A stretch of 64,000 nucleotides of DNA, from assembly GCF_002078875.1 (NCBI RefSeq), contig NC_034412.1, forward strand, positions 29,919,333 through 29,983,332. Direction: 5' to 3'. This document shows positions 35,901 through 48,642 of this stretch, piece by piece. The stretch is from Numida meleagris (taxonomy: Eukaryota; Chordata; Aves; Galliformes; Numididae). How positions within the stretch are numbered: position 1 is the first letter of the stretch; the number at the start of each line of letters is the position of its first letter. The position numbers were made by a program, and so were the translations under genes. A model generated the notes under the pieces. The model saw nothing but the letters and a program-made list of their open reading frames with translations, was not told the DNA's origin and made no database searches.

Positions 35901-38900
35901 ATTTCATTATATCAAACATCTGAGTGTCTACAGAAAAACCATAACTTTAAAATCCCATTAAAGGCAGCAAAAATATATCTTGGTCACAACTTCAGCTGCT
36001 GCTAGCCACAAACACCACCAAATGCGTATATCAGCATACACATATCATCCCTTCTACCTCCCACACCCACCTTCTTCTACATTTCAACAATGCTTTAGAA
36101 AGGGAATAGCATTTTCTGTTTATCATGACTTTCTGTTTTTTTATTTTATTCTATTTTTTATTTTATTTTTTAATCTACCTATGAGCTAATTTCCTGAACT
36201 GATTTTCTTCTGAATTCAGGAATAGAAATATGTGGTTTACCTCAAGTTACTTTTGAAGAATTACTGCTGCACGGTTAATCCGCCTGAATAGCATTTTTAA
36301 GATTTTTTCAAATGATGAAAGGGGATTTGTCCCAGAAGTAGGTGAAGCAAGCAGCCTGGTAAAACTCAGCCTCCACTCCACAGCTATCCAAACAGCCAAA
36401 GCAAGCTTGCTTCTCTATAAAAAGCACTGATTGATGTTCAAGGGAGGCCCGTTCCAGGCAGTGCGTGAACTGGGACCCTCTTATGGTCCAGTCAGCAGTC
36501 TCTGTTAGGTGATCTATTGGGAACTTTCCCCCACCCGGTCTAATCCTCAGTGCTTGTGCCAAAAATATATTTTCTGGATTCATTCTTACAGACATTACAT
36601 ACTTTAAAAAAAAAAAAAATCAGTATGACTCCAAAATGAAATGATGTAAGGAGTATATAAATGAGTAAGATTTCATCAAAAACATTGCAAGAATTAGATA
36701 TGCTTTTGGAATATTCTTTAGATGTAGCTTTTATTTCATTTTCTGCTGATAACAACAATTCCTCTAGGACAAGTGTTAATTCCTAAGTTATTTCTAGTCC
36801 CTACCCTCAATATCCAAATGCAATCTTTTTTTTGTTTCATTGATAATGAAAAATATTTTTAACTATCAAGAAAAATACCATTTGCTTATTTAATATGATA
36901 TACCTCAAAATTCAATGCTATAAATGTTTTAGAAGGAAAAACTCCCAGCTTTGTAACTTGTTTACAGAGGGTTAACACCAATAGGTTTAGAGAGGATCTT
37001 TTTAAATTAGCAGGTATATATAATGTATGTCATCTTAGACAGATGTTAATTTTTTTTTTTTTACCTTTTGAAATGGTAGCATAAAGCATGTGTGCCACCA
37101 ATTTATATTTTCCATTAGTAGTAAATCAAATAACCACAGGTCAGTTTTTGTTTTATTTTTTGAAATTTAAAAACAGTCCTGTTATCATGACTCTAATATC
37201 TCCTCAAATACCAGTGAATCTAGCACTGGAATCCAATACAAAGGGTTTGTTTCTTCAGTTTAGCTACTTTCTTTATGAGATTTTTTAAATGCTGGCTAAC
37301 TATCAACTCTGCTGAATGCTTCTACTGCTTAGTAAACACATCCTGAAAAAAATGCAGTGATTTTACTAGGCTTAAGCTAATTCCTGTGTTTCATTAAAAG
37401 AAGGTTGTTCTTCCCATTTTAGAGCTCTGTGGCTGCTAGCTGTTCTCAGTCTGCTGTTTACTGTGAATAGAGGGTTGCTGGTATGATGAGAAGGTCAGAA
37501 TGGTTGCAGTTTTGCATGGTTTTGTTGTAAACAATGCAACTTAGTTTTTAATAACTGTTGTGTAACTTTCAGAGGGTGCCAGTTGCCTTGCTATAAATTG
37601 AAAGCTTGATCAGAGATATCTTTTGGGATATGATTAAAAATAAATAAATGAGGGTCTCCTTCTCAGATTAGCTACACTATATTTCATTTTTCTGCAAAAT
37701 ACTTGTTGTTTCAATCTTAAAATATGCCTTTGTTTTATTAAAAATTAACCAGTAGCTCAATTGCTTCATTTAATCTATTTTTACTAACTTCAGGAACATA
37801 TTCCTTCACTCTCAAAATTGTTACTTAAAAGCTAAAAGGGGATAAGTATGTGTTAAAGCAAAACACCTACAGATATTCTGATCTGTATGAGGGCTGAAGA
37901 GTTTTGTTACACCTATGGGACAGAGGCCACACAAATCTCTTGTTATCACGCTCCATTTTATTAGTAAGTTCCTGATAATTCTTAGATCATAGCATAAGGA
38001 CTTTGACAGTGCTCATATTAACATAATACGTAAACTAAGCTAAGTACAAGGTTCTCAGACTGTGTTCTTCACAGATTCTTAGAATTGCAATTAAATTATA
38101 TACATATATGTATATATATAGTACAGAAAGTACATTGTACAGAATTTAGCAATTATTTTGTTACTTTCTGAAAACCACTGAAAGAAAATGGTTTACGACC
38201 TTCTGCCATTGCTCTCTGATTTCTTATTTCTTGGCTAAAATGGATTTGGTGGTCAGATAGCAGTAGTGTCACCTGCAGACTACCTGGGCATGAGTTTGTA
38301 TAGGAAAGGAGATACTGATAATGAGGTAGCAATACTGTTGCATGAATTAAATGAGTGAATGTGTTGGCTTGTAGAAATGTTTGGTTCCCCTCATGTCCAC
38401 CCTACCACTATTTCAGTTCAAGTATCCTTTTGAAGTGCTTTTCCATTTAATCACTCAACAATTTAAATGGAACCTATTTCAGAACTGATTAGTATATGCT
38501 TATTATGAGATTACAATGGATTTAAAAAGCAAGTAAAAGAAACGTGATTCTATAACAGATATATATAACAAATACTTCAGTCATTTGACTTGTTTGGGTT
38601 TGGGGTGCCTGTATGTATCCCAAAAAAGTAGACAAACTTTCACTGAAATCAGATGCAGTTAGTGATTTGGAAAGTAACAGTTATTAAAATTGTTCTTGGG
38701 TATATGAGCCTTTGGGGAATTCCTGCTGACATCTAAATAAAACAGATATGTACTCAAGAGCATTCCTACCTTTGACTGACTTTTAGATTTAAGTTCAAAT
38801 TATGAGAATTTTTATTGATATAATTGTAAAAAATAATGTATTTCTATCAGTTTATGTTAAAATGCAGCAATAAAACATCTGGAAAATGAAATTTATCTGT

Positions 38901-41796
38901 ATGCATACTGTCAGTATGATGCAGAAACTGACTTTGGGGACATCCTGCTTGAGGCTGTAGCTTGTAGATACTTTTTCACTTTCACAGGCACTGAGTTTGA
39001 GAAGGTTGTGATTTCTCTGAACCTTCAGTTTAGGAATGATATTAATTCTGACTTAGCACTGTGTGGAAGAAATCTCATTAATTATCACATTCTGAGATAT
39101 GTGAACATATCCCTTTATATACATGGCCTACATGGCTGTTTCATATACCTTGTACTTGTGCATCTCTACTGCTCATGTATAAGCAAATAAAATTCTTTGT
39201 AAATAGAAATGTTAGAGACTCCAAAATAGCATTTTGTGTATTCTTCTCTCTTTCTATGCAGAAAGCTTTGATGTAAGGCAAGTGTTAGGATTTTTTTTTT
39301 TATTTCCTCTGATTTAGATCATATTTGCTCTAGATGTTTAATCAAGTATATTTGTCAGGGGAAAAAATATATTTATCTCAACTAACTTGCCTTATTCCTC
39401 TAAGAGAGGACTTTGGAAATTCAGAGTTAAGTCTTCCAAAAAAGTCTAAGTATTCTTAAGCCCCTTTGTGAATGAACGAAATCTTGACACCTAAATAAAT
39501 TCAGAGAATGCAAATGCTCCACTCATTATTTTTACAGAGAAAAAAAAAATCTTCTCTAAGCATCTACCTCAGAAATACTTCCCCTTCCTAAAAGAACACA
39601 CATCTCAAGGAGTAACAAGGATGGTTATGGAGATCAGAAGAAATCATGCTTTGGCTCTGTAATCACAGAAATCATAATCAGAAGTTAAAGCAGCTGTACA
39701 GATATTAAGAAACAAACTAAATTTTTTCCTAATCAAAGGTGAACTCAGAATAGGTCATCATTAAGGTATGTAGATACTTAAAAGAAAATATTTGAGCAAT
39801 ATCTATGGACTGACCTCAGCTTTCCACCTTTTTCACCAGTCTTGTTTCTTTTATTAGATTATAGCTGTAGTCATGAGAGTGCTCTCTACGTTGAAACACT
39901 GTGACCTTTACTGATGAATGTCAAATTTACATATGCTATATTGGGATCACATTTGTGCGTACGAAGTACAAGACTCTAAAGTTATCAAATGGCCCAGTTT
40001 ACCAGAGCTTGTGTCAAGGAAGTGGTCAAAATAAGTGAGTAAAATTGAATTTTTCGCCTTAATATGTGGTTATTATTATATTGCACTATTTTTCTCAGGA
40101 GAAAAAAATGAAATAGAATGACTTCTTCATGCAAACAGTCCTGGAGGGCAAGCTCTCTGAATAGACCTTAAGATATAGCAATAAGAGAAAACCTTGCTTT
40201 TCAGAGGCTACCAGCAGTGACATGAGTTAGAACACTTTGATCACCCTTAAGCAGTCTGTGAAATCTGAATTGTATTTTGCTTGCTGTGATTTCTGATCCA
40301 CGTTTCTAATGCTTTAGAAATTACTGTAGTCACTTGCTCCAAGGAGCAATCAATTAATGATGGCTGTACCTTACTAGACAAAACATTACTCCCACCTGTC
40401 TCATTTCTATATATAATTAAAATGGACTTTCAATGAAAGAAACTATAGTATGTATTTATCCCTTTATTTTCATTCCTTATCTAGAATTGGCAATAGTTGA
40501 AGAGCAAACTGAAATGTTTGAGAAATGTTCATCAGAAATTGAAACTGGCAGCCAAAACATTTGTAATGCAGTAAATAAGGCGTTACTTGTAGCAGATAGT
40601 CTGCAAATTAGCAAATGTACAGCTGTCATAATTTTCTTAACTGTAGTAGGATTACTTTATATTTGAGTAAAATACCAACATTAGTGGAATAATATTTTTT
40701 GTAACATGAAAAATTAAGTACTTTACTAATTATACAAAAACAAGTAATTATAGATGTATTTTTATGCTGCTTGCCATCTGTGCAGACTTCCAACAGTAAC
40801 AAGAACATAATACATATCATAGTAATGACTAATTTGATGGATAAATTTGTGGAAGATGTGGAATATCAGCCACTGAGGTACTAATCCTCAGTTGATCTTA
40901 TTTTACTTGAGTTGTTGTTTTTCTGAGTTTCAAATTCTCCAGAAAGCCATTTCATGTTATTGGGTCTCTGGTAAGGACAGCAGGGCAGAGGAAAGCGTGT
41001 AACAGCTTCACAGTACTTTTTTGTTTGCTTGCTATTTTGTGTTTACACTGTAATTTTATACTTTCCCTGAATTCATATTCTTCCAGGCTCATGCTTTTCT
41101 ATTAGTAGTCAGCAAAACAAACTCAAGTGTCTGGACCAAGGTTTTGGACTAACATCTTTCTTCTGGAGACTCAATTGCAATGAAACTAGATACGGAATTA
41201 TTGTTGTCCACTCAAAGCATATGGTTTTTCATGTTAGAACTATAATTAGCCGGTTCAGCAAATTCAGTGCAGCTGATGTTCAAGATGGGGTAAGGTGTGC
41301 AGTAAAAGCCCCCAGGTAATCCTATCAGTTCTTGATCTTTCCTTGCATGTCAAGTTTGTCAAGTTGAATTTGGGCTGGCAAACCTTGAGACAGGAAAGGA
41401 AGCCAACCTTTGTAATGCTTACCAGGCAGTAGAAGTACCAAGAGAAAAGTACATCACAGTAGGGCTCAGGGAACTTCCTGATACAGAACTTGGATTTACT
41501 GTAACTTTTTATGGCCTTAGAATATATTGAAATTTAGTCTCTAGTGAATATGCAGGAAGGCAAACTAAATCATCATAACTTCCTTTCATTCCAGATGGTT
41601 TCTATAGGTTTCTGAGACGTACCTTCGACAGAGTGTATTTGTAATTTTAAAATTTATCATAACAATTCGTTTTGCTATTAGCTTTGGAAAAGCACTGTAG
41701 TTTCTTTAATGTGGGTGGAATGTAGGGAGGAGTATTATATGGGTACTATAAAATCTACGCTCCCTATCCAAAGCTCCATTCATTTTACTAACAGTT
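32904..41796 (+). other. PALLD: PALLD intron segment
   Basis: AT-rich intron without recognised genes or mobile elements. Simple AT runs (for example 38097-38120) and homopolymers are present. Confidence 0.65.
38097..38120. repeat. AT/TA-rich simple repeat
   Basis: Alternating TA tract broken by a few C and G residues (TATACATATATG then TATATATATA). Confidence 0.75.
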
Positions 41797-41819
41797 AAAA
41801 AAAAAAAAAAAAAAAAAAA
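41797..41819. repeat. A23 homopolymer
   Basis: Run of 23 A in intron. No LINE or SINE body is recognisable to its left. Confidence 0.9.
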
Positions 41820-42753
41820 GAACTTTGGATATGAAAGTCCCGATGTCTGATGATTGATCTACGCTGTCTTCCCCATTAAGGAACAAAGTCTTGTGTAAAC
41901 AGGTGGCTGTTTTACCCTTTCATTGTCAAAACTGGCACACTGCAGTTTCATTTCCAGTTCTTCCTTTCCCACTTTTATTCCTGTAGTGAGAATTTCTATT
42001 TTGGAACAACTCATTGTTGAAAGTGACCAGGATGCCTTTTCTAAAGCACCTAGTACCATATCAGTTAGCTCAAAAACTTCAGCTCAATTATTCTGTGCGA
42101 GATGAAATTAAATCCAAGATTGTTTTGTCCTTTCTTTATATTGTCATGTTTTAATTAACCCTTTAAGAAATAATGCTACTCACTTCTCAGAAAGTAGTAT
42201 GATAAAAATATAAAATATATTATGTTAACTTGTGATATCTCAGGGACACCTGCTTGAGATTAAAGCCCTACTTGATGGAATAATGATTCTCCAGAAATTT
42301 TAAGTAATCACAGAGATTGTTTCTGGACTTGCAGATTGTTTCAGTGGTTCTCAAATTAATGTGACAGAGTGCAGATTAAATGAACCAATTGGAAAAACAT
42401 TGAGGCTATCACTAATGATTTATTATTCTTCCTTATATTTGTTGTTCACTTACAGAAGACCATTTTTAAGATTTTAAAAGCCCAGAATTATTATTGGAAC
42501 CAATATTCTAAAGCTTTTAATTGGTGACAATTTTTATGTTGTAGATTTCTGATTGTCCAGGAAAGAACGACTCGTTGTTGTTGTTGTTTGTTCTATGGTG
42601 CCTTCTTTCTTGCTTTTTTTTTTTTAAATTAACATGGTTTTCTTTTGTTTCATATTGTGGATGTTGATTTTCTTTTTTGATGAAGTACTTTCCTGACTGT
42701 GGAATTTATTTGTAAAAAATAATTGCTGAAAAAGTAGCGGAAAATTAAACAAT

Positions 42754-42777
42754 ATAGAGATATAATTATATCTCTAT
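42754..42777. repeat. Perfect 24-bp palindrome
   Basis: The 12-base arm ATAGAGATATAA is followed directly by its exact reverse complement, with no spacer. Flanking bases do not extend the symmetry. It could form a cruciform or bind a dimeric factor, or mark the centre of an old inverted-repeat element. Confidence 0.85.
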
Positions 42778-43259
42778 TTCTGCATCATTCTGTACATTTA
42801 CCTTATTTTCTTTTTGAACAATCACCGTGAAGCAGTATCTAGAAATACCTAGGACTGGAATTAAGGAACTTTTGGAAAGGCAAATGCAATATGCAAATAC
42901 TTTTTTCTGGTACAGAGCAAACTTCAATAGTAATTTCTGTTTCTTTCTCTCTGGTTTGCAAGCAAATGAAGACAGGCAGTGTGAAATGCACTTTGGCTTC
43001 AGTATCATCAAGCAGACTGCTACTAAATCACGCTTCTTCTGACGTGTCCTCTTAAGCATAGAACACCTCAGTTACAGTTTAATAGCACAATGAAACGAGT
43101 TGCAAGTCACACTGGATTTTTTTCTCTACCCACACTTGAGATCTGAATCTTAGGGTAGAGATACTCACTGTACATGTGATAAGAGGAGAGAATAGGGAGA
43201 GAGGGATTGACACATTGCTTCCCTCGTGTTATTTTTGGATATGACTAGCATTCCCTCCC

Positions 43260-43646
43260 CTTACACACACCCCTTTTTTTTTCCCCAGCCCCCATCTCTT
43301 GCATGCATTACAAGCTTATGCAAACGCTCTCACGTACTCTGAAGCAAAAGTGAGAGAGCAACAGCTGGACTGAAGCCACAGGACTTAAACTCCGCTTCCT
43401 CATTGCCAGCAGGCTTTGTTCTTTGGAATCACTCAGAACTGGGGAGAACGTCTTCATTGCTGACTGTGAGTGGCTGGAATTTTGGCAGCTCAGCACTCTA
43501 TTCGTTTTTTTCTGTGCTCTCCTGCAAACTAAGCTGAATTTAGAGCAGCAAAGCAAAGAGCCGGGAGTAGTCGAGAAATAAAGAATCCAGAGACGATCAG
43601 CCATCACCTTCTTTGTGGGGGGTAGGGGTCCCTCCGTTCCACCACG
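43260..43646 (+). promoter_or_regulatory. PALLD: Candidate alternative PALLD first exon and promoter region
   Basis: A GC-richer stretch within the intron, starting in a C/T-rich zone (43250-43300) and ending in a consensus donor, CACG|GTAAGT (GT at 43647-43648). No clear acceptor or open reading frame linked to palladin is visible in it, as expected for a non-coding first exon. Palladin is known to use nested promoters for shorter isoforms, so an internal first exon is plausible. If it spliced directly to 61890 it would omit the N-terminus and half of Ig1, and translation would have to start further downstream. No TATA box is evident. A chance donor remains possible. Confidence 0.3.
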
Positions 43647-45485
43647 GTAAGTGCCAGCATTAAATGTGTGTAAAGATGCAAGAAACAATGTAGTTGTTTT
43701 ACTACAACAGGGGAGGGGAAAAAAGTATGTGAATGATTCACACTGTGTCTGCAGTTTAGTGGTCTCGGAGCAGCGCCTAGAAGTAAAATTTTCCTCATTG
43801 CTCATTTTCTGAAAAGCTCTACAAGAATGTATACATTTTAGCCAAATTCCTAAACACCTGTACAACTCTGGAAAGCTTTCCAAATTGTTTCAGTATTGGG
43901 TTTTCTGCATATCTGCTTTGTTTTGTACTGTGTAGAATAGAGTGACTTTACCTTGCAGAATAACCCCTTTCTTTAAAGAACAAAGCTGAGCCTGGGCAGT
44001 AAAGATCTTCCATCATAGAGAGAACATATAGAACTAAAGTTCAGGGAGGATGGGGGAGTAAAAAAAGGATGAGATACTTCCTAAGACAGTTTATCTTATA
44101 GGAACTGAAAATAGACGTGTTTCGAATGATAGGCATTCATTCAGAGGTCGTCCCCTTGTCGTGTGTCGTCCCCCCCTCTAGTCCCCCTGCCATTAGGAGC
44201 CAAGTGAACCTGATTTTAAAAGCAAAAAGGTTTGAGGGCCTTCTGGTTTACAGCATGAAAATAAAAGCTAATGTACTGTCGAAGAGAGTATGTGCTTGGA
44301 TAAATGACTATCATAGAAAGGACAAGAACTTGCAAAAAGAAACTTGGTGCTTTTCCAATAAGCAAAGCGATTTAGCTGTCCTTGCTTTATTTAAAAGCTT
44401 TAGTACCACTGTCTTCAAAGTTTGCTAGCAGAATCAATTGCTTTGTAACTAAGACCTTTTTTTTTAAATTAAATTTCACCTCTACCTCTCCTGTCTTTCA
44501 GAAAAAAAATTTATAACAATCAGTACAGCAGCAAGTTAATCCAAATGCCTTGCTTTGAGAAACGCTATCTAGCTGTCAAAAGAAATTCACTGTAGGGACC
44601 CATTTGTTTCTAAAGCTACTGATAAGAGCTGCCATGAGCACGCTGTTTTGTCTTGCTACTTGGGCTAAGTGATATATAAGAAACCTTTGAAATCCAAATG
44701 TTAAAATATGTGATAAATGTGGGGAAGGGGAGAAGATCAGGTGATTGATTGTATTTAAGTACATTAAGAAACAATAACAACAAAACAAAATACACATTAC
44801 TAAGGCAATTGACCTGGAAAGATGAAAGCTTTTCTTTCCTTTCCTTTTGCTTAACTCTGGCTCCATTACTTCAAGTTGTTATTTCTATATTTCAAGTTGA
44901 CTGGCAAGCAGTCTCTTTCCTCTGCTGCCCCATTTACTGCTGGTTTATCAGAAACTTGTGAAGGTGAATCTAGTCACATGAAAAAGATGCTGAATGTGCA
45001 AATGGGTGCTTGTGCAAAGTAGAGGAGGCACTGTCAATTACCTGCTTGCTCTAAGGTCTATAACTTTTGGTTATTTTCTAATTCAGAAACAAGTAACCAA
45101 TGCTCACCCATTCTGACCTTCAGACTTCTGTTTAGTGTGGTAGTTGTTTAAAAAAAAATCTGGTAAATTCTATTACTTTGAAATAATTGCAAAATAGTGC
45201 TCAGCAGGATAGTTTCCAATATGTTACAATGCTGGTGAAGTTTAGTACAGATTTTACTTGCTGTGGACTAAGGCATTTCTTCCTATGGCAGTTACTAGCT
45301 CTATTTATGGCAAGTTATTCACTGAACTGGAATTGCAAACTAGAACTAGCAAAGATTCTTTTTCGGAGCTAAAAATGGAATAGGGTTTTCCAGTGCTGGG
45401 CTCCCCCCTGCTGATGGCACTAGGTCAGGTTTTCTCAGCAGTTGCTTTCAGTTTCACAGTTTACATGGGTGCTATAATGACTTCT

Positions 45486-45486
<1 letters not shown>

Positions 45487-45517
<31 letters not shown>

Positions 45518-45527
45518 TTTTTTTTTT
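45487..45527. repeat. (CTTT)8 microsatellite followed by T run
   Basis: Eight perfect CTTT units (45487-45518) run straight into nine further T. Likely polymorphic. Confidence 0.95.
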
Positions 45528-48500
45528 CCATTGATGTAGTGGAAGAATGTGACTTCTTTATGTTGTTTTTCCTGCTTTGATGTGTTAATGCATACTTTCT
45601 ACTGACTGTGAGGTTTGGCAATGAGGAAATTCAGAGATGGGCCTTAACCAAAACCCCTGGATTCTACCATGTCTGCAGTATGAGAAGGTTAATGTCTGGA
45701 TCCAAACCTCTTGGCTCTGGTCTATTCCTGTTACAAATGCACTTCACTTTGGCCGCATGTTTCAACTGCTTTTTGAGGTGATTTTAGACCAAAAAAAAAC
45801 TTGCAGGCTGTAGAGAGACTTTTAAAGAGGAAGTGACATTTAAGAATCTTGCTGTTAGTTAAGCAAGGCTTGCTTATTTGCTCCTTAAATTTGACTTTTA
45901 GGAGCCCCCAGGGGATTACATTCCCCTTCCTCTATTATAATTGTAAAAGTAAGTAACATTTTGGAACTCCTTCTCTGAGGTGCTGAGAAGGCTAAGGTGC
46001 TTAGTTCCTACTCACTCCAGTGGAGCAGTGAAGAAGGCTAGCAATGTTTATCCAGGTTATGCAAGTACCTCACAGGCTTTGTTTGATCCTAAATGATCAG
46101 TCTATAGGCTTTTAATGAAGCACCACATAAATTATTACCCGTGCCAAAGACTGTGGCAGCCCATGTTAAGCAATGCTGCAGTGCTTTGTTAAGGGTTGCA
46201 CAGATTGTTACTGAAATCATGATTATTCTGCTTTCTTAACTGATGAACTTTTCTGAGTCTGGCCAGCTTAATGAATTCAATACCTCTCTCTGAATACAAT
46301 TGCACATGTATCTGCCAGCTGCTTGTGGTATCTCTGCTTCAGCAAGAAAAGCTGTTCTGTGGCTGTATTGGCTCGCTGTGGTTTGTGGCTTACAGCACTG
46401 ATTTATTAGGCAGTAGTTGCATTTTTTCCTTTTTTTCCTTGAATGATTCAACTGTGATGTCACTTTTTTTGTCTTGGCTTTCACCTTTTAAAGAATGGTT
46501 TTTTTGCTGCAGACAATTCTCGTAACACTAGGGAAGTGGGAGATGTCCCAGCGTCCATTGCAGAGCAACTCTGTCTACCCCAGCACATTCCAGGGCCACC
46601 GAATCATTTGTGGTGAGAGTGATTCAGATCTGGTTAAGATGATTTAAAAGAGAGGTTATAGGCATACTGCAGTTCTGCATTTAAGAACATAACAAGGAGT
46701 TTTTTACTGCCTGATTGAGACCACATGGCTCCAACTTAGACTTTTTTTTTAACGTGGAAATTGTTGGCTGAATGTACTCAAACAGTTTTTTTTTCTTAAT
46801 TGCCTGGAGGCTAAGAGTTGGGATCATGGCATTCAATGGTAAGGTCAGGGTTAAAACAGTTTTTAACGTTCCTTTGACTAAAAGGAGAAAAGGCATCTTT
46901 GAATATTTTGCATGGAATACAAACATGCCTCTCTCCTATGTTACAGCAAATGTACCCCATGAATTCTTTAGCATACTACAGGGACCTGATTTGAAAGAGA
47001 CAGGGAGAAAGAGATGAGGGAAGATATCTCTTTCATAAATCACAATAAATGTGTTCTGTTCCAAATGAACTATGGAAAGTATGGAAAGTAAAAATGAAGG
47101 ACAATGAATTTTTTGATTGTATATAAATTACTTATTTTCAAAGCCAATATTTTGGACTGTTCTGAAAAGAAATGAAAAGTCTATATATTTAACATACTTG
47201 CATGTATATTAAAAATAATATAGTTTAGTTTTCCCTTCATTCAGAAACATGATATTTATAACACACCAGAGATAAACTATAAGCCCAATGCGCAAGAAAA
47301 AATGTTTTTATTGTGTCTATGGATAGCCTGAATTAAGTATACCAGTCTTGCTTACATTCCTAAAAAAACAAATAAAACAACATAAACCACAAAGACCTTT
47401 TCTATGTCTTAAGTCCAAAATTCCCATTCTGAGGACACAGTAATCTTAAGGAAAATTCTGACACACTAAATTTTACTGAGTGGTGTTTTTGTAATTATCT
47501 AAGATAAAATGTATCCACAATCTAAAGGATGAGATTGTAATAATCTGTATTGGAGGTACATCATACTATTGTACTCTTCTTGTGCACATTGTTTATTCTG
47601 AAATAATATTATGCAAGTCTTGTTCTTCCCCCAGTGCTCTCATAGTCTTTTTCTTCTCAGTTGTGTCCCACCAAGTGATGCACAGCACTTAATACACAAC
47701 TTTCCTTGCCCAAGGAGGCCCTCTGAGAGTACGCTGCTGCTTTCAAAGCCCCTGCCTTGAGTGCTGTCTGCCTCTGAGGCATTGCTGTGTTCCAGCATCT
47801 GCCTGCTGCACTCTACCAATGCAGAAAAGCCACTGCTTTTCTGAGACTTCCCTGCATGTTTCCTCTAACTGTGACTGTTTCAAATCTCCATAGGATGTGA
47901 CTTTTAGGTGATGAATGCATTTTTATACTGATACTTTATAACTGAGAAGTTTCAAATTTGAAACTATAATAATGTTAACATTAAAAGAAACTTGTCTCTG
48001 GTTATAAAATGAAGTAAATATGAAGAAGATTTCTTAAATTGTCTAGGAACGGTATGCAACTATTATTCTGCAACAGCAAATGCAATAAATTATTACAAGC
48101 TTTTTGCTGTCTTTAAGTACTGGGGTAGTAAATTTAGCTGGCTGAAACTGGAAAAAGACTATAAGCCTTCATACTGTTGTGTACATCTTTTTGAACTAGT
48201 TTCTTAACATTATTTCTTTCTCTAATTTCCATGTGAAATTTTTTCTTAACTTTAAAAAAAAAATGGTTAAAACTGGAGAGAGAAAAAAAAAAAACAGCAT
48301 CAACCTTTAACCAGTGTTGACAAATCACTGTGTAGTTAATTTCTGCCTTACATGAACTGCAATGTGAATGTTTAAAAGTTATTTGTGACCTTGAAATGCA
48401 TAATGCAGGTGAGAAAACTATCATTGTTTCTGAATCATAGATTCACTTTGTTAAGAGGTGAAATTTCTGTCCCTGATGTGTTATTGTGTTCTTTCAGTGT

Positions 48501-48617
48501 TCAGTTAATGCACATGAAATATATAAAAAACAGTTTGAATTGTTCATTGACCTGACAATTATAGTAAAGATAAAACAACGCAGTTTTTCTACCAGGGAAA
48601 AAAGACACAAGAGAAAG

Positions 48618-48642
48618 CAAACAAAACAAAACAAAACAAAAA
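48618..48642. repeat. (AACAA)n-type simple repeat
   Basis: Tandem ACAAA/CAAAA pentamers, about five units, in A-rich intron. Confidence 0.85.

Noticed and set aside
43308..43883. 191-codon minus-strand frame, longest outside repeats and palladin
   Set aside because: Composition is Ser/Cys-rich without motifs, it spans both sides of a + strand donor consensus, and it fits a chance frame in a GC-richer patch. Conservation testing would decide.
44117..44428. 103-codon plus-strand frame
   Set aside because: No recognised motif, no splice context and no start-site support; likely chance.
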